DNA from: Vreelandella neptunia
GTDB lineage: Bacteria; Pseudomonadota; Gammaproteobacteria; Pseudomonadales; Halomonadaceae
Direction: 5' to 3'
Assembly (NCBI RefSeq): GCF_022489065.1
Contig: NZ_JAKVTW010000009.1
Span: 62,001 to 126,000 of the forward strand
Length of the DNA stretch: 64,000 nt
In this document: one piece after another, positions 48,681 through 59,653 of the stretch
Position numbering within the stretch: the first letter of the stretch is position 1
Layout: every line of letters begins with the position of its first letter
Notes under the pieces: model-generated
Told to the model about the DNA's origin: nothing
Database searches by the model: none
Seen by the model: only the letters and a program-made list of their open reading frames with translations
Position numbers and translations under genes: made by a program

Positions 48681-49151
48681 ATGCCTAGAAGAAGAGTAGT
48701 AGCTAAACGCGACATCCTGCCGGATCCTAAGTTCGGAAGTGAGCGTCTGGCGAAGTTCATGAACCACCTGATGGTCAGCGGCAAGAAGTCCATAGCTGAG
48801 CGTATCGTCTACGGTGCGCTGGACAAGGTTGCCGAGCGTAGTAAAGAAGATCCGCTGGAGATCTTCGACAAAGCGCTGGAAGCTATCCAGCCAATGGTCG
48901 AAGTGAAGTCGCGCCGTGTAGGTGGTGCGACCTATCAGGTGCCGGTTGAAGTACGTCCGTCTCGTCGCCAAGCGCTAGCCATGCGTTGGCTGGTAGACGC
49001 GGCGCGTCGTCGCGGTGAGAAAACCATGGTGCAGCGTCTAGCGGGTGAAATGCTGGATGCCGCTGAAGGTAAAGGTTCTGCCGTTAAGAAGCGCGAAGAC
49101 GTGCATCGCATGGCAGAAGCCAATAAGGCCTTCTCGCACTACCGTTTCTAA
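48681..49151 (+). CDS. rpsG: 30S ribosomal protein S7
   Basis: S7 nucleates 30S head assembly and, in E. coli, represses the str mRNA. The 156-residue protein starts [20 protein letters not shown] and has [16 protein letters not shown], typical of S7. The Shine-Dalgarno (GAGGG) is moderate. A 162-bp spacer precedes it. Its TAA stop lies inside the first unit of a 15-bp tandem repeat. Confidence 0.98.
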   Translation: MPRRRVVAKRDILPDPKFGSERLAKFMNHLMVSGKKSIAERIVYGALDKVAERSKEDPLEIFDKALEAIQPMVEVKSRRVGGATYQVPVEVRPSRRQALAMRWLVDAARRRGEKTMVQRLAGEMLDAAEGKGSAVKKREDVHRMAEANKAFSHYRF

Positions 49152-49202
49152 GGTACGCGTATCTAAAATCGGCGTTTCTAAGTACGGCGTTTTTAAGTAT
49201 GG
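49143..49202 (+). repeat. 15-bp tandem repeat (x4) spanning the rpsG stop codon
   Basis: Units CGTTTCTAAGGTACG, CGTATCTAAAATCGG, CGTTTCTAAGTACGG and CGTTTTTAAGTATGG are contiguous. The first contains the rpsG stop (TAA at 49149-49151). Because the unit is 15 bp, each later copy has a TAA in the same frame. Confidence 0.85.
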
Positions 49203-49366
49203 CTTTAGGGTTTTTATATGCACGTTGTTCAGCATGGCGAAGTGTTTGCTGAGTCGCTCTGTTGTAATACCTAACCGCTACCCTGTTAGGGTGGCGGCGG
49301 TCGCATAAGCCTCGCTTGCATACGTCGCTAAATTAACGAGCATCGCCAACAAACGGGAGTTTCACC

Positions 49367-51490
49367 GTGGCACGCAAGACTCCACTAAATCGCTACCGTA
49401 ATATCGGTATCGTCGCTCACGTTGACGCGGGTAAAACCACGACGACTGAGCGTGTACTGTTCTATACCGGCCTTTCCCACAAAGTGGGTGAAGTACACGA
49501 CGGTGCTGCGACCATGGACTGGATGGAGCAGGAGCAGGAGCGTGGTATTACTATCACCTCAGCTGCAACTACCTGTTTCTGGCAGGGCATGAACAAGCAG
49601 TTTCCTGAGCACCGTATCAACATTATCGATACCCCGGGGCACGTTGACTTCACTATCGAAGTTGAACGTTCGCTGCGCGTACTCGATGGTGCGGTTGTCG
49701 TACTGTGCGGCTCTTCCGGCGTTCAGCCGCAGACCGAAACGGTATGGCGCCAGGCTAACAAGTACGAAGTTCCACGTATGGTCTTTGTCAACAAGATGGA
49801 CCGTACCGGCGCTGACTTCTTCATGGTCGTTGAGCAGTTGAAAGAGCGCCTAGGTGCCAAAGCTGTGCCGATCCAGATTAACTGGGGTACAGAAGAGGAC
49901 TTTAAAGGCGTTATCGACCTTATTCAGATGAAAGCTATCCTGTGGGATGAAGAAAGTCTGGGTATGACCTATGACCTCGTGGATATTCCTGCTGAGCTAC
50001 AAGAAACAGCAGAAAAGTACCGCGAAGAGATGGTCGAAGCAGCTGCCGAAGGCTCTGATGAGCTGATGGAGAAGTATCTTGAAGGCGGCGAGCTAACCAT
50101 CGAAGAGATCAAGGCTGGTTTGCGTGCGCGCACCCTGGCTAACGATATCGTTCTGGTCACCTGTGGTTCTGCGTTTAAGAACAAAGGTGTTCAGGCAGTG
50201 CTGGATGGCGTTATCGAATTCATGCCGTCGCCGACAGAAGTTAAGGCGATCGAAGGTGAGTTGGATGATAAAGACGGCACCGTCGATACGCGTGTGGCAG
50301 ATGACAGTGCACCGTTCGCGGCGCTGGCATTTAAAATTGCTACCGACCCCTTCGTTGGTACACTGACGTTTATTCGCGTCTACTCGGGCGTTCTTAAATC
50401 TGGCGACGGCGTATATAACTCCGTTAAACAGAAGAAAGAGCGTGTTGGCCGTATCGTTCAGATGCACGCCAACTCTCGCGAAGAGATCAAAGAGGTACTG
50501 GCTGGCGACATCGCTGCCTGTATCGGTCTGAAGGATGTCACCACCGGTGATACGCTGTGCGATATCGACAACAAAATTGTTCTCGAGCGCATGGAGTTCC
50601 CGGATCCGGTTATCTCTGTAGCCGTTGAGCCTAAGTCTAAGGCTGACCAGGAGAAGATGGGTGTCGCTCTGGGCAAACTTGCTCAAGAAGATCCCTCGTT
50701 CCAGGTTAAGACCGACGAAGAGACCGGCCAGACGATTATTTCTGGTATGGGTGAGCTACACCTGGATATTCTCGTTGATCGTATGCGTCGCGAGTTTAAG
50801 GTTGAAGCTAACATCGGTAAGCCGCAGGTTGCTTATCGCGAAACGATTCGCGGCAGCATCGAGCAAGAAGGCAAGTTCGTACGTCAGTCAGGTGGTCGTG
50901 GTCAGTACGGTCACGTATGGCTCCGTATCGAGCCGCTGACTAAAGAAGAGAAGGGTGAAGGCGAAGACGAAATCTTCTTCAAATTCAACTCTGAAATCGT
51001 GGGTGGTGCGGTTCCTAAGGAATACGTTCCCGCGGTTGAGAAGGGTGCTTACGAGCAGCTCAAAAACGGTGTCATCGCGGGTTACCCGATGATTGACGTT
51101 AAAGTGTCGCTGTTCGATGGCTCCTTCCACGACGTAGACTCCAACGAGACTGCGTTTAAGATTGCTTCTTCTATGGCAGTTAAAGAAGGTGCCAGGAAGG
51201 CCAAGGCCGTGCTGCTGGAGCCGGTGATGAAGGTCGAAATCGTGACCCCCGAGGAATTTATGGGCGACGTCATGGGCGACCTGAGCCGTCGTCGCGGCTT
51301 GGTGCAGGGCATGGATGACTCCTCTTCTGGTAAAGTCATTCGTGCAACGGTGCCGCTGGGCGAGATGTTCGGTTATGCAACCGATCTGCGCTCACAAACC
51401 CAGGGCCGTGCGAGCTACTCTATGGAGTTCTCGAAGTACGACGAGGCGCCCTCCAGCGTCGTTGAAGCCGTCATCAATCAAAACGGTTAA
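49367..51490 (+). CDS. fusA: Elongation factor G
   Basis: EF-G drives translocation and, with RRF, ribosome recycling. The 707-residue protein (704 in E. coli) has G1 [13 protein letters not shown], switch [14 protein letters not shown]3 DTPGHVDFT and G4 NKMDRTGAD. The start is GTG at 49367 with GGGAG upstream. tuf follows 29 bp later. Confidence 0.98.
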   Translation: MARKTPLNRYRNIGIVAHVDAGKTTTTERVLFYTGLSHKVGEVHDGAATMDWMEQEQERGITITSAATTCFWQGMNKQFPEHRINIIDTPGHVDFTIEVERSLRVLDGAVVVLCGSSGVQPQTETVWRQANKYEVPRMVFVNKMDRTGADFFMVVEQLKERLGAKAVPIQINWGTEEDFKGVIDLIQMKAILWDEESLGMTYDLVDIPAELQETAEKYREEMVEAAAEGSDELMEKYLEGGELTIEEIKAGLRARTLANDIVLVTCGSAFKNKGVQAVLDGVIEFMPSPTEVKAIEGELDDKDGTVDTRVADDSAPFAALAFKIATDPFVGTLTFIRVYSGVLKSGDGVYNSVKQKKERVGRIVQMHANSREEIKEVLAGDIAACIGLKDVTTGDTLCDIDNKIVLERMEFPDPVISVAVEPKSKADQEKMGVALGKLAQEDPSFQVKTDEETGQTIISGMGELHLDILVDRMRREFKVEANIGKPQVAYRETIRGSIEQEGKFVRQSGGRGQYGHVWLRIEPLTKEEKGEGEDEIFFKFNSEIVGGAVPKEYVPAVEKGAYEQLKNGVIAGYPMIDVKVSLFDGSFHDVDSNETAFKIASSMAVKEGARKAKAVLLEPVMKVEIVTPEEFMGDVMGDLSRRRGLVQGMDDSSSGKVIRATVPLGEMFGYATDLRSQTQGRASYSMEFSKYDEAPSSVVEAVINQNG

Positions 51491-51519
51491 CCGTTAGCTA
51501 ACGTAAAGAGGTTATAGCA

Positions 51520-52713
51520 GTGGCTAAGGAAAAATTTGAACGTTCCAAACCGCACGTCAACGTCGGCACCATTGGTCACGTCGACCACGGTAAAACGACT
51601 CTGACTGCGGCCCTAACCCGCGTGTCTGCTGAGGTTTTCGGCGGCGACTGGCGTGAGTTTGATACCATCGATAACGCTCCTGAAGAGCGCGAGCGCGGTA
51701 TCACCATCGCTACTTCTCACGTGGAATATCAGTCTGAAGAGCGTCACTACGCTCACGTTGACTGCCCAGGACACGCTGACTACGTCAAGAACATGATCAC
51801 CGGTGCTGCGCAGATGGACGGCGCAATCCTGGTATGTTCTGCCGCAGACGGCCCGATGCCGCAAACTCGCGAGCACATCCTGCTGTCTCGTCAGGTTGGC
51901 GTACCGTTCATCGTTGTGTTCCTGAACAAAGCGGACATGGTCGATGACGAAGAGCTGCTCGAGCTGGTAGAAATGGAAGTTCGTGAACTTCTAGACCAGT
52001 ACGACTTCCCGGGTGACGACACGCCGATCATCACTGGTTCTGCGCTGATGGCGTTGAACGGTGAAGATGAGAACGGCATGGGTACTACCGCCGTTGCTAA
52101 TCTGATCAAAGCTCTGGATGAGTACATTCCTGAGCCGGAGCGTGCTATCGACCAGCCGTTCCTGATGCCGATCGAAGACGTGTTCTCTATCTCTGGCCGC
52201 GGTACTGTTGTTACCGGTCGTGTAGAGCGCGGCATCGTCAAAGCGGGCGAAGAAGTGGAAATCGTGGGTATCCGCGACACCACCAAAACGATCGTTACCG
52301 GTGTTGAAATGTTCCGTAAGCTGCTCGACGAAGGTCGTGCTGGTGAGAACGTTGGCGCCCTGCTGCGTGGTACTAAGCGTGATGACGTCGAGCGTGGTCA
52401 AGTATTGGCCAAGCCGGGCACCATCAACCCGCACACTACCTTCGAAGCAGAAGTTTACGTACTGTCCAAAGAAGAGGGTGGTCGTCACACGCCTTTCTTC
52501 AAGGGCTACCGTCCGCAGTTCTACTTCCGTACCACTGACGTAACAGGTACCTGTGAACTGCCGGAGGGCGTTGAAATGGTCATGCCGGGTGACAACGTTC
52601 AGATGGTTGTTACCTTGATCGCTCCGATCGCAATGGACGAAGGTTTGCGCTTCGCTATTCGTGAAGGCGGCCGTACTGTCGGTGCTGGCGTTGTGGCCAA
52701 GATCGTCAAGTAA
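51520..52713 (+). CDS. tuf: Elongation factor Tu
   Basis: EF-Tu delivers aminoacyl-tRNA to the ribosome. The 397-residue protein has [38 protein letters not shown] and NKADMVDD. The switch-I part reads [14 protein letters not shown], a little different from E. coli. The start is GTG at 51520 with AGAGG upstream. It is the only tuf in this window; the position next to tRNA-Trp where tufB often sits has none. Confidence 0.98.
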   Translation: MAKEKFERSKPHVNVGTIGHVDHGKTTLTAALTRVSAEVFGGDWREFDTIDNAPEERERGITIATSHVEYQSEERHYAHVDCPGHADYVKNMITGAAQMDGAILVCSAADGPMPQTREHILLSRQVGVPFIVVFLNKADMVDDEELLELVEMEVRELLDQYDFPGDDTPIITGSALMALNGEDENGMGTTAVANLIKALDEYIPEPERAIDQPFLMPIEDVFSISGRGTVVTGRVERGIVKAGEEVEIVGIRDTTKTIVTGVEMFRKLLDEGRAGENVGALLRGTKRDDVERGQVLAKPGTINPHTTFEAEVYVLSKEEGGRHTPFFKGYRPQFYFRTTDVTGTCELPEGVEMVMPGDNVQMVVTLIAPIAMDEGLRFAIREGGRTVGAGVVAKIVK

Positions 52714-52732
52714 GCTACTTGCTTGAGTGATG

Positions 52733-52758
52733 AAGGGGGCTCTGATGAGCCCCCTTTT
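52733..52758 (+). terminator. Rho-independent terminator after tuf
   Basis: AAGGGGGCTC and GAGCCCCCTT (52733-52742/52747-52756) form a perfect 10-bp stem with loop TGAT, followed by more T residues. It separates the str operon from the S10 promoter. Confidence 0.93.
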
Positions 52759-52779
52759 CTGCGCACCATCAGCAAATGT

Positions 52780-52808
52780 TTGACATGGGCTTATGGCGTG
52801 CCTATAAT
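52780..52808 (+). promoter_or_regulatory. Promoter of the S10 operon
   Basis: Perfect consensus TTGACA (52780-52785) and TATAAT (52803-52808) with a 17-bp spacer. The discriminator GCGCATCC resembles that of the str promoter. The transcribed leader to rpsJ would be only about 58 nt. Confidence 0.93.
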
Positions 52809-52872
52809 GCGCATCCTTTGAATGCGTGGGTAGACGGCTCGCGCCGTCGACATCCATTGGAGTTTAGGGCAA

Positions 52873-53184
52873 ATGCAGAACCAAAAGATTCGCATTCGGT
52901 TGAAAGCTTTCGACCATCGCCTGATCGATCAGTCCACAGCGGAGATCGTTGAAACCGCTAAGCGTACTGGTGCTCAGGTTCGTGGACCGATTCCGCTGCC
53001 AACCAATCGCGAGCGTTACACCATTCTGATCTCGCCGCACGTCAACAAAGATGCGCGTGACCAGTATGAGATTCGTACGCACAAGCGTGTGCTCGACATT
53101 GTTGAGCCGACCGAGAAAACTGTTGATGCTTTGATGAAACTTGATCTCGCCGCAGGCGTTGACGTGCAAATCAAGCTCAACTAA
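52873..53184 (+). CDS. rpsJ: 30S ribosomal protein S10
   Basis: S10 is a 30S head protein and also a partner of NusB in antitermination. The 103-residue protein ([37 protein letters not shown]) is canonical. TTGGAG lies upstream of the ATG. It opens the S10 operon; rplC follows after an unusually long 161 bp. Confidence 0.98.
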   Translation: MQNQKIRIRLKAFDHRLIDQSTAEIVETAKRTGAQVRGPIPLPTNRERYTILISPHVNKDARDQYEIRTHKRVLDIVEPTEKTVDALMKLDLAAGVDVQIKLN

Positions 53185-53345
53185 TTACACTAGTCACTTC
53201 GCGGCCCAGCGCTCATCGCTTGTAATGACAAGCTAGTATGAGCAGCAGCCGCCGCGCCGTGAGGCGCCATACAATGTGCTAGTGGAATGCTCTGGAAAGG
53301 GCAGCCATAGCGGGTGATAGCCCCGTACACTATAGGAGACTGAGT

Positions 53346-53984
53346 ATGACTATCGGTTTAGTCGGTAAAAAGGCCGGAATGACCCGTGTCTTTACCGAAG
53401 ACGGCGCATCCGTGCCCGTAACCGTTATTGAAGTTGATCCTAATCGTGTTACACGCGTTAAGTCTGTCGATTCTGACGGTTACGCAGCGATTCAGGTTAC
53501 ATCTGGCTCTCGCAAAGCTAAGCACCTCACCAAAGCGCAGGCTGGTCAGTTTGCCAAGGCGGGTGTTGAAGCTGGTCGTGCACTGATGGAATTTCGTCTT
53601 GCAGAAGGCGAAACGATTCCTGAAGTGGGCGGCGAAATCACCGTATCCCTCTTCGAAGCTGGTCAAATGGTTGATGTGACTGGCACCTCTAAGGGTAAAG
53701 GCTTCCAGGGTGCTGTTAAGCGCTGGAATTTCCGTACCCAAGACATGACTCACGGTAACTCTCTGTCGCACCGCGCGCCGGGTTCTATCGGCATGTGTCA
53801 GACTCCGGGTCGCGTTTTCAAAGGCAAAAAGATGGCCGGTCAAATGGGTAATGCCCGTTGCACCGTTCAAAGCCTTGAGATCGTCCGTGTCGACGCCGAG
53901 CGTAACCTGCTGCTGATCAAAGGCGCCGTACCGGGTGCTCCCGGTAGTGACGTTATCGTTCGCAGCGCCGTGAAAGCAGGCTGA
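53346..53984 (+). CDS. rplC: 50S ribosomal protein L3
   Basis: L3 is an early-assembling 50S protein reaching towards the peptidyl transferase centre. The 212-residue protein has [13 protein letters not shown] at the start and [27 protein letters not shown] with the conserved tip loop. AGGAG lies upstream of the ATG. Confidence 0.98.
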   Translation: MTIGLVGKKAGMTRVFTEDGASVPVTVIEVDPNRVTRVKSVDSDGYAAIQVTSGSRKAKHLTKAQAGQFAKAGVEAGRALMEFRLAEGETIPEVGGEITVSLFEAGQMVDVTGTSKGKGFQGAVKRWNFRTQDMTHGNSLSHRAPGSIGMCQTPGRVFKGKKMAGQMGNARCTVQSLEIVRVDAERNLLLIKGAVPGAPGSDVIVRSAVKAG

Positions 53985-53999
53985 AGGGGATAATTACCA

Positions 54000-54605
54000 A
54001 TGAATCTGAATCTTGCTGCAGGCGCGGGTACCGTTGAAGTAGCCGACGCCACTTTTGGCAAAGAATTCAACGAAGCGCTCGTTCACCAGGTTGTTACTGC
54101 TTATTTGGCAGCTGGCCGCCAGGGAACCCGCGCACAAAAGAGTCGTTCAGACGTTCGTGGCGGTGGTAAAAAGCCGTGGCGTCAGAAAGGCACCGGTCGT
54201 GCACGTGCCGGTACTATCCGCTCTCCGCTATGGCGTAGCGGCGGCGTAACCTTCGCGGCTCGTCCGCAAGACTACACCCAGAAGGTTAACCGCAAGATGT
54301 ACCGTGCAGCGATGCGCTCCATCTTGTCTGAGCTGGTACGTCAAGAGCGCTTAGTTGCGATTGAAGAGTTCATCGTCGATGCGCCTAAGACCAAGCAGGT
54401 AGCTGCCAAGCTGAAAGAGCTCAACCTTGAAAAAGTGTTGATCGTCACTGAAGAAATTGATGAGAAGCTCTATTTGGCCGCACGCAACCTTCCCCACGTT
54501 GACGTGGTGGATGTCGCGGCAGCTGACCCGGTAAGCCTGGTAGCCTTTGATAAGGTCCTGATTACCGTCTCCGCCCTGCGTAAATTCGAGGAGAAGCTGG
54601 CATGA
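54000..54605 (+). CDS. rplD: 50S ribosomal protein L4
   Basis: L4 lines the exit tunnel and in E. coli represses the S10 operon. The 201-residue protein contains the tunnel loop ([19 protein letters not shown]) and ends with FEEKLA. GGGGA precedes the ATG. It overlaps rplW by 4 bp. Confidence 0.98.
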   Translation: MNLNLAAGAGTVEVADATFGKEFNEALVHQVVTAYLAAGRQGTRAQKSRSDVRGGGKKPWRQKGTGRARAGTIRSPLWRSGGVTFAARPQDYTQKVNRKMYRAAMRSILSELVRQERLVAIEEFIVDAPKTKQVAAKLKELNLEKVLIVTEEIDEKLYLAARNLPHVDVVDVAAADPVSLVAFDKVLITVSALRKFEEKLA

Positions 54606-54898
54606 ACCAGGAACGCGTATTCAAGGTTCTGCTTGGACCGCACGTGACCGAAAAAGCCGCGATGGCAGCCGAGCGCAACCAGTACGTTTTCAAGGTGGCA
54701 TCTGATGCTACCAAGCCCGAGATCAAGAAGGCCGTTGAAGCACTCTTCGGCAAGAAGGTCGGCAGTGTTCAGGTACTGAACATGAAGGGTAAAACGAAGC
54801 GTACTGCGAACGGTGTTGGCCTACGTAAGGGTTACCGCAAAGCGTATGTGACCCTGGCTGCGGGTGAAACGCTCGAAGACTTCTCAGGCGCCGAATAA
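54602..54898 (+). CDS. rplW: 50S ribosomal protein L23
   Basis: L23 sits at the tunnel exit and docks trigger factor and SRP. The 98-residue protein shows [15 protein letters not shown] and the loop segment [23 protein letters not shown]. Its ATG overlaps the rplD stop (ATGA). Confidence 0.98.
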   Translation: MNQERVFKVLLGPHVTEKAAMAAERNQYVFKVASDATKPEIKKAVEALFGKKVGSVQVLNMKGKTKRTANGVGLRKGYRKAYVTLAAGETLEDFSGAE

Positions 54899-54915
54899 GG
54901 GCAGGAGTACGGATA

Positions 54916-55746
54916 ATGGCAATCGTCAAGACCAAACCCACTTCCGCCGGTCGTCGCCACGTCGTCAAGATCGTTGGCGAGGAACTGTTTAAAGGCCGTG
55001 GTTATGCACCGCTTTTAGAAAAACAGTCCAAGTCCGGCGGCCGGAATAATTACGGTCGTATCACCACCCGCCACGTGGGCGGTGGTCATCGTCACCACTA
55101 TCGGCTGATCGATTTCAAGCGCACCAAGGATGGCATTCCTGCCACCGTTGAGCGCCTGGAGCACGATCCCAATCGCAGCGCGCACATTGCACTGCTGAAG
55201 TATGCCGATGGTGAGCGTCGTTACATCATTGCACCGAAAGGTGTCAGCGCGGGTGACGTGCTGGAATCTGGTGTTAACGCGTCAATCAAAAAAGGCAATG
55301 CCTTGCCGCTGCGCAACGTCCCGTTGGGTTCTACGGTGCACTGCATCGAACTCAAGCCGGGCAAAGGTGCGCAGATTGCTCGCAGTGCCGGTACAAGCGC
55401 CCAGTTGGTTGCTCGTGAAGGTAACTATGCCACCCTGCGTCTTCGCTCTGGCGAAATGCGCAAAGTGTTGGCCGAGTGCCGCGCGACTTTGGGTGAAGTG
55501 AGCAACTCTGAGCACAGCCTGCGTCAACTTGGCAAGGCCGGTGCGAAGCGCTGGAGAGGCGTGCGTCCGACTGTTCGCGGTGTCGCGATGAACCCAGTCG
55601 ATCACCCGCACGGTGGTGGCGAAGGCCGCACCAGTGGTGGTCGTCACCCGGTATCCCCATGGGGTGTGCCGACTAAGGGTCACAAGACGCGTAAGAACAA
55701 GCGCACCGACAAGCTGATCATTCGTCGTCGTAATAAGACGCGTTGA
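54916..55746 (+). CDS. rplB: 50S ribosomal protein L2
   Basis: L2 is essential for subunit joining and peptide-bond formation. The 276-residue protein has [21 protein letters not shown] near residue 222, including the conserved functional His in DHPHGGGEG, and the C-terminal basic tail RNKRTDK. Confidence 0.98.
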   Translation: MAIVKTKPTSAGRRHVVKIVGEELFKGRGYAPLLEKQSKSGGRNNYGRITTRHVGGGHRHHYRLIDFKRTKDGIPATVERLEHDPNRSAHIALLKYADGERRYIIAPKGVSAGDVLESGVNASIKKGNALPLRNVPLGSTVHCIELKPGKGAQIARSAGTSAQLVAREGNYATLRLRSGEMRKVLAECRATLGEVSNSEHSLRQLGKAGAKRWRGVRPTVRGVAMNPVDHPHGGGEGRTSGGRHPVSPWGVPTKGHKTRKNKRTDKLIIRRRNKTR

Positions 55747-55779
55747 TCTAAATTGCCAAGACATTAAGAGGTAACGGCT

Positions 55780-56055
55780 GTGCCACGTTCACTAAAGAAA
55801 GGTCCCTTCATTGACCTTCATCTTTTGAAGAAGGTAGAGGCTGCAGTGGAGAAGAACGATCGCAAACCGATCAAGACTTGGTCGCGTCGTTCTATGATCC
55901 TGCCCAATATGGTAGGCCTCACTATCGCGGTCCATAATGGTCGCCAACACGTCCCGGTGCATGTTTCCGAGGAAATGGTTGGCCACAAATTGGGCGAATT
56001 CGCTGCTACCCGCACTTATCGTGGGCATGCGGCGGATAAGAAAGCCAAACGGTAA
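55780..56055 (+). CDS. rpsS: 30S ribosomal protein S19
   Basis: S19 binds 16S rRNA in the 30S head with S13. The 91-residue protein starts [19 protein letters not shown] and ends in [10 protein letters not shown]. The start is GTG at 55780 with AGAGG about 9 nt upstream. Confidence 0.98.
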   Translation: MPRSLKKGPFIDLHLLKKVEAAVEKNDRKPIKTWSRRSMILPNMVGLTIAVHNGRQHVPVHVSEEMVGHKLGEFAATRTYRGHAADKKAKR

Positions 56056-56073
56056 GCCAGAGAGGATTGAGAG

Positions 56074-56406
56074 ATGGAAGTCACAGCTAAGCTGCTTGGC
56101 GCTCGTTTATCCGCCCAGAAGGCCCGTTTGGTGGCTGACCAGGTGCGCGGTAAACCTGTCGCCGAGGCACTCGACCTGCTGACCTTCTCACCGAAGAAGG
56201 CTGCCAAGCTGGTTAAGAAGGTGCTGCAATCCGCGATTGCGAATGCGGAAGAAAATAACGGCATGGATATTGACGAGCTGCGTGTCTCGACCATCTGCGT
56301 CGATGAGGGCATGACGCTCAAGCGTATCAAGCCGCGTGCCAAGGGGCGTGCGGATCGTATCTTGAAGCGCACGTGCCACATCACCGTCAAGGTAGCCGAG
56401 AAGTAG
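56074..56406 (+). CDS. rplV: 50S ribosomal protein L22
   Basis: L22 shapes the exit tunnel with L4. The 110-residue protein has [19 protein letters not shown] and the hairpin-loop tip [26 protein letters not shown] lies upstream. Confidence 0.98.
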   Translation: MEVTAKLLGARLSAQKARLVADQVRGKPVAEALDLLTFSPKKAAKLVKKVLQSAIANAEENNGMDIDELRVSTICVDEGMTLKRIKPRAKGRADRILKRTCHITVKVAEK

Positions 56407-56416
56407 GAGTCGACCG

Positions 56417-57115
56417 ATGGGTCAGAAAGTCAATCCAACAGGCATTCGACTGGGCATCGTCAAAGACCATGCTTCTGTCTGGTATGCTGAGCGCGGCGCT
56501 TACGCCGATAAGCTCAATAACGATCTCGAAGTGCGTAGCTTCCTGGAAGAGCGTCTTAAAAGCGCCTCCGTTAGCCGCATCCACATCGAGCGTCCGGCGA
56601 ATAACGCCCGCATCACCATTCACACTGCCCGTCCGGGTATCGTGATTGGTAAAAAAGGTGAAGATGTCGACCGTTTGCGTCGCGATCTTACCCAGATGAT
56701 GGGTGTTCCCGTGCATGTGAACATCGAAGAAGTTCGCAAGCCGGAGCTGGATGCCAAGCTAGTCGCTGCTAACGTAGCGGGTCAGCTTGAGCGTCGCGTC
56801 ATGTTCCGTCGTGCTATGAAGCGCGCGGTACAGAACGCAATGCGTCTTGGCGCTGGTGGCATCAAGATTCAGCTGTCAGGTCGTCTTGGTGGCGCTGAAA
56901 TCGCACGTACCGAATGGTACCGCGAAGGTCGCGTTCCGCTGCACACGTTGCGTGCGGATATCGACTACGCCACTTACGAAGCTCACACCACCTACGGCGT
57001 TATCGGCGTCAAAGTGTGGATCTTCAAGGGTGAAATCCTCGGCGGTATCGAGGAAGTACGTGCCAAGGCCAAACAGCCTGCCGGCAACGCGCCCAAGAAG
57101 AAAGGTTCCAGGTAA
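56417..57115 (+). CDS. rpsC: 30S ribosomal protein S3
   Basis: S3 contributes to the mRNA entry tunnel and its helicase function. The 232-residue protein has the KH-domain motif [14 protein letters not shown] and the later [30 protein letters not shown] signature. AGGAG precedes the ATG. Confidence 0.98.
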   Translation: MGQKVNPTGIRLGIVKDHASVWYAERGAYADKLNNDLEVRSFLEERLKSASVSRIHIERPANNARITIHTARPGIVIGKKGEDVDRLRRDLTQMMGVPVHVNIEEVRKPELDAKLVAANVAGQLERRVMFRRAMKRAVQNAMRLGAGGIKIQLSGRLGGAEIARTEWYREGRVPLHTLRADIDYATYEAHTTYGVIGVKVWIFKGEILGGIEEVRAKAKQPAGNAPKKKGSR

Positions 57116-57130
57116 GGGGAGAGCGAGTCG

Positions 57131-57544
57131 ATGTTACAGCCCAAGCGTATGAAATTCCGCAAGATGATGAAAGGCCGCAACCGTGGCCTGGCGCATCGCG
57201 GAAGCAAGATCAGCTTCGGGGAATACGGCCTAAAAGCTACTGGTCGCGGCCGCATTACTGCGCGTCAGATCGAAGCAGGCCGTCGTGCGATCACACGTCA
57301 CGTAAAACGTGGCGGTAAGATTTGGATCCGCGTCTTCCCTGATAAGCCGATCTCCAAGAAGCCGCTCGAAGTTCGTATGGGTAAAGGTAAAGGTTCAGTT
57401 GAGTACTGGGTTGCCCAGATCCAACCGGGTCGGGTCCTGTATGAAATTGAAGGCGTGTCGGAAGAGCTCGCTCGTGAAGCGTTTGAGCTCGCCGCACAGA
57501 AAATGCCCTTATCCACCACCTTTGCGAAACGGACGGTGATGTGA
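57131..57544 (+). CDS. rplP: 50S ribosomal protein L16
   Basis: L16 organises the A-tRNA side of the 50S. The 137-residue protein has [19 protein letters not shown] and the conserved [19 protein letters not shown], including an Arg that carries a hydroxylation in some bacteria. It overlaps rpmC by 4 bp. Confidence 0.98.
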   Translation: MLQPKRMKFRKMMKGRNRGLAHRGSKISFGEYGLKATGRGRITARQIEAGRRAITRHVKRGGKIWIRVFPDKPISKKPLEVRMGKGKGSVEYWVAQIQPGRVLYEIEGVSEELAREAFELAAQKMPLSTTFAKRTVM

Positions 57545-57735
57545 TGAAAGCCCAGGAAATTCGTGAAAAGTCCGCAGGAGAGCTCCAGGAGCAACTCCTC
57601 GAACTCCTCCGCGAGCAGTTTAACCTGCGCATGCAGAAGGCCACTGGCCAACTGAGCCAGACTCATCTGCTCAAGCAGGTCCGTCGGGATATCGCCCGCG
57701 TTAAGACTTTGCTCAACGAGAAGGCAGGTGATTGA
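57541..57735 (+). CDS. rpmC: 50S ribosomal protein L29
   Basis: L29 is near the tunnel exit. The 64-residue protein ([36 protein letters not shown]) is a canonical two-helix hairpin. Its start overlaps the rplP stop and rpsQ follows with a 1-bp gap. Confidence 0.97.
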   Translation: MMKAQEIREKSAGELQEQLLELLREQFNLRMQKATGQLSQTHLLKQVRRDIARVKTLLNEKAGD

Positions 57736-57736
57736 G

Positions 57737-57997
57737 ATGGCCGAAGAGAAAACAACGCGTACGCTCACCGGTAAAGTGGTGAGCGATAAGATGGATAAGT
57801 CCATCGTCGTTATGATCGAGCGGCGCGAGCGTCACCCGATCTACGGAAAATACGTTAAGCGCTCCACCAAGCTGCACGCCCATGATGAGGCGAACCAGGC
57901 TAAGGCAGGCGATACGGTCTCTATTCAAGAGTGCCGTCCGCTTTCCAAGAAAAAAGCTTGGACGCTGGTCGAGGTGGTTGAACACGCCAAGGGTTAA
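57737..57997 (+). CDS. rpsQ: 30S ribosomal protein S17
   Basis: S17 is a primary 16S rRNA-binding protein. The 86-residue OB-fold product starts [20 protein letters not shown] and has [18 protein letters not shown] chose the ATG at 57737, three codons after an upstream in-frame start. Confidence 0.97.
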   Translation: MAEEKTTRTLTGKVVSDKMDKSIVVMIERRERHPIYGKYVKRSTKLHAHDEANQAKAGDTVSIQECRPLSKKKAWTLVEVVEHAKG

Positions 57998-58046
57998 TCC
58001 CAAGGCTTGTCAATCAGTGCAGTCAGATTAGGTTTGGAGAAAACCG

Positions 58047-58418
58047 ATGATTCAGACTCAGACAATGCTGGATGTCGCCGACAACAGCGGAGCGCGCCGG
58101 GTGCAGTGCATCAAGGTGTTAGGCGGTTCACACCGTCGTTACGCTCGCGTTGGTGATATCATCAAGGTCACGGTTAAGGAAGCGATTCCGCGTGGCAAGG
58201 TCAAAAAAGGCCAGGTGCTAAAAGCGGTCGTGGTCCGGACCCGTAGTGGCGTCCGTCGTCCCGACGGTTCGCTCATCCGTTTCGATGGAAATGCGGCAGT
58301 TTTGTTGAATAACACCAACGAACAGCCCATCGGTACCCGTATTTTTGGGCCGGTGACTCGTGAACTTCGTAATGAAAAGTTCATGAAGATCATTTCCTTA
58401 GCGCCTGAAGTGCTGTAA
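58047..58418 (+). CDS. rplN: 50S ribosomal protein L14
   Basis: L14 forms a bridge to the small subunit. The 123-residue protein begins [27 protein letters not shown] and ends [16 protein letters not shown] precedes the ATG. It opens the spc block; the 49-bp spacer before it has no convincing promoter. Confidence 0.98.
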   Translation: MIQTQTMLDVADNSGARRVQCIKVLGGSHRRYARVGDIIKVTVKEAIPRGKVKKGQVLKAVVVRTRSGVRRPDGSLIRFDGNAAVLLNNTNEQPIGTRIFGPVTRELRNEKFMKIISLAPEVL

Positions 58419-58432
58419 GGAGCGAGGCGGAT

Positions 58433-58747
58433 ATGCAAAAGATCAAACGTGACGATGAAGTCATCGTCATCGCCGGGAAGGATAAAGGCAAACGTGGCAC
58501 CGTTAAGCGGGTATTAGAAAACCGCTTCTTGGTGTCCGGTGTGAACATGATTAAACGTCACACCAAGCCAAATCCCATGGCGGGTAATCAGGGCGGTATC
58601 GTCGAGCGTGAGGCTCCGATTCACGCGTCCAACGTAGCCATCTTCAATTCGGAGACCGGTAAGGCGGATCGCGTCGGCTTCCAAGTGAAGGAAGACGGTA
58701 CCAAGGTACGTATCTACAAGTCGACGCAGACGCAGATCGACGCCTAA
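58433..58747 (+). CDS. rplX: 50S ribosomal protein L24
   Basis: L24 is an assembly initiator of the large subunit. The 104-residue protein has the KOW motif ([24 protein letters not shown]) and the KRHTKPNP segment. AAGGAG lies upstream. Confidence 0.98.
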   Translation: MQKIKRDDEVIVIAGKDKGKRGTVKRVLENRFLVSGVNMIKRHTKPNPMAGNQGGIVEREAPIHASNVAIFNSETGKADRVGFQVKEDGTKVRIYKSTQTQIDA

Positions 58748-58765
58748 CGCGAGTCGGGTAGCAAA

Positions 58766-59305
58766 ATGGCGAACTTGAAAGAACGTTATCAAAACGAGGT
58801 AGCAGCTCAACTCAAAGAAGAGTTCAGCTATGCCAACGTTATGCAGGTACCACGGATCACGAAAGTGACTCTGAACATGGGTATCGGCGAAGCAGTCAAC
58901 GATAAAAAGTTGATTGACAATGCCATCGGCGATCTAGAGAAACTCTCTGGTCAAAAACCGTTGGTGACCAAAGCACGTAAGTCCATCGCGGGCTTCAAGG
59001 TGCGCGAAGGTTGGCCAATCGGCATCAAGGTGACCCTACGCGCTGAGCGCATGTGGGACTTCTTGGATCGTTTGGTTTACATCGCGATTCCTCGTGTGCG
59101 TGACTTCCGTGGTCTCAACCCGAAGTCCTTTGACGGTCGCGGCAATTACTCTATGGGTGTGCGTGAGCAGATCATCTTCCCGGAGATCGAGTATGATAAG
59201 ATCGATCGCATCCGGGGGTTGGACGTCACTATCACTACGACCGCCAACACCGACGAGGAAGGTCGTGCGCTTTTAACCGCGCTGAACTTCCCGTTCAAGA
59301 AATAA
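58766..59305 (+). CDS. rplE: 50S ribosomal protein L5
   Basis: L5 binds 5S rRNA and contacts P-site tRNA. The 179-residue protein shows [20 protein letters not shown] and ending [15 protein letters not shown]-type Shine-Dalgarno is weak, but the start fits the family. Confidence 0.98.
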   Translation: MANLKERYQNEVAAQLKEEFSYANVMQVPRITKVTLNMGIGEAVNDKKLIDNAIGDLEKLSGQKPLVTKARKSIAGFKVREGWPIGIKVTLRAERMWDFLDRLVYIAIPRVRDFRGLNPKSFDGRGNYSMGVREQIIFPEIEYDKIDRIRGLDVTITTTANTDEEGRALLTALNFPFKK

Positions 59306-59315
59306 GGGTTGGATC

Positions 59316-59621
59316 ATGGCTAAGAAAAGTATGATAGAGCGTGAGCTCAAGCGTACGCAATTGGTGGCGAAGTATGCCACCAAGCGTGCTGAGCTCAAGA
59401 AGATCATCTCAGACGTTAACACGACTGAAGAAGACCGCTTCGAGGCGACGCTGAAGCTGCAGCAACTGCCGCGCGACTCAAGCCCGGTGCGTCAGCGTAA
59501 CCGCTGCCGTATTACCGGTCGTCCGCACGGTTTTTACAACAAGTTCGGCCTCGGCCGTAACAAGCTGCGTGAAGCCGCCATGCGTGGCGACGTTCCTGGA
59601 CTGAAGAAGTCCAGTTGGTAA
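59316..59621 (+). CDS. rpsN: 30S ribosomal protein S14
   Basis: S14 is in the 30S head. The 101-residue protein is the long zinc-free form: it lacks the CxxC pairs and has [25 protein letters not shown] with a single Cys. It is preceded by a GGTTGG-type site. Confidence 0.98.
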   Translation: MAKKSMIERELKRTQLVAKYATKRAELKKIISDVNTTEEDRFEATLKLQQLPRDSSPVRQRNRCRITGRPHGFYNKFGLGRNKLREAAMRGDVPGLKKSSW

Positions 59622-59653
59622 CGCCACGTAGAATCATCAGGAGCGCACATTAA

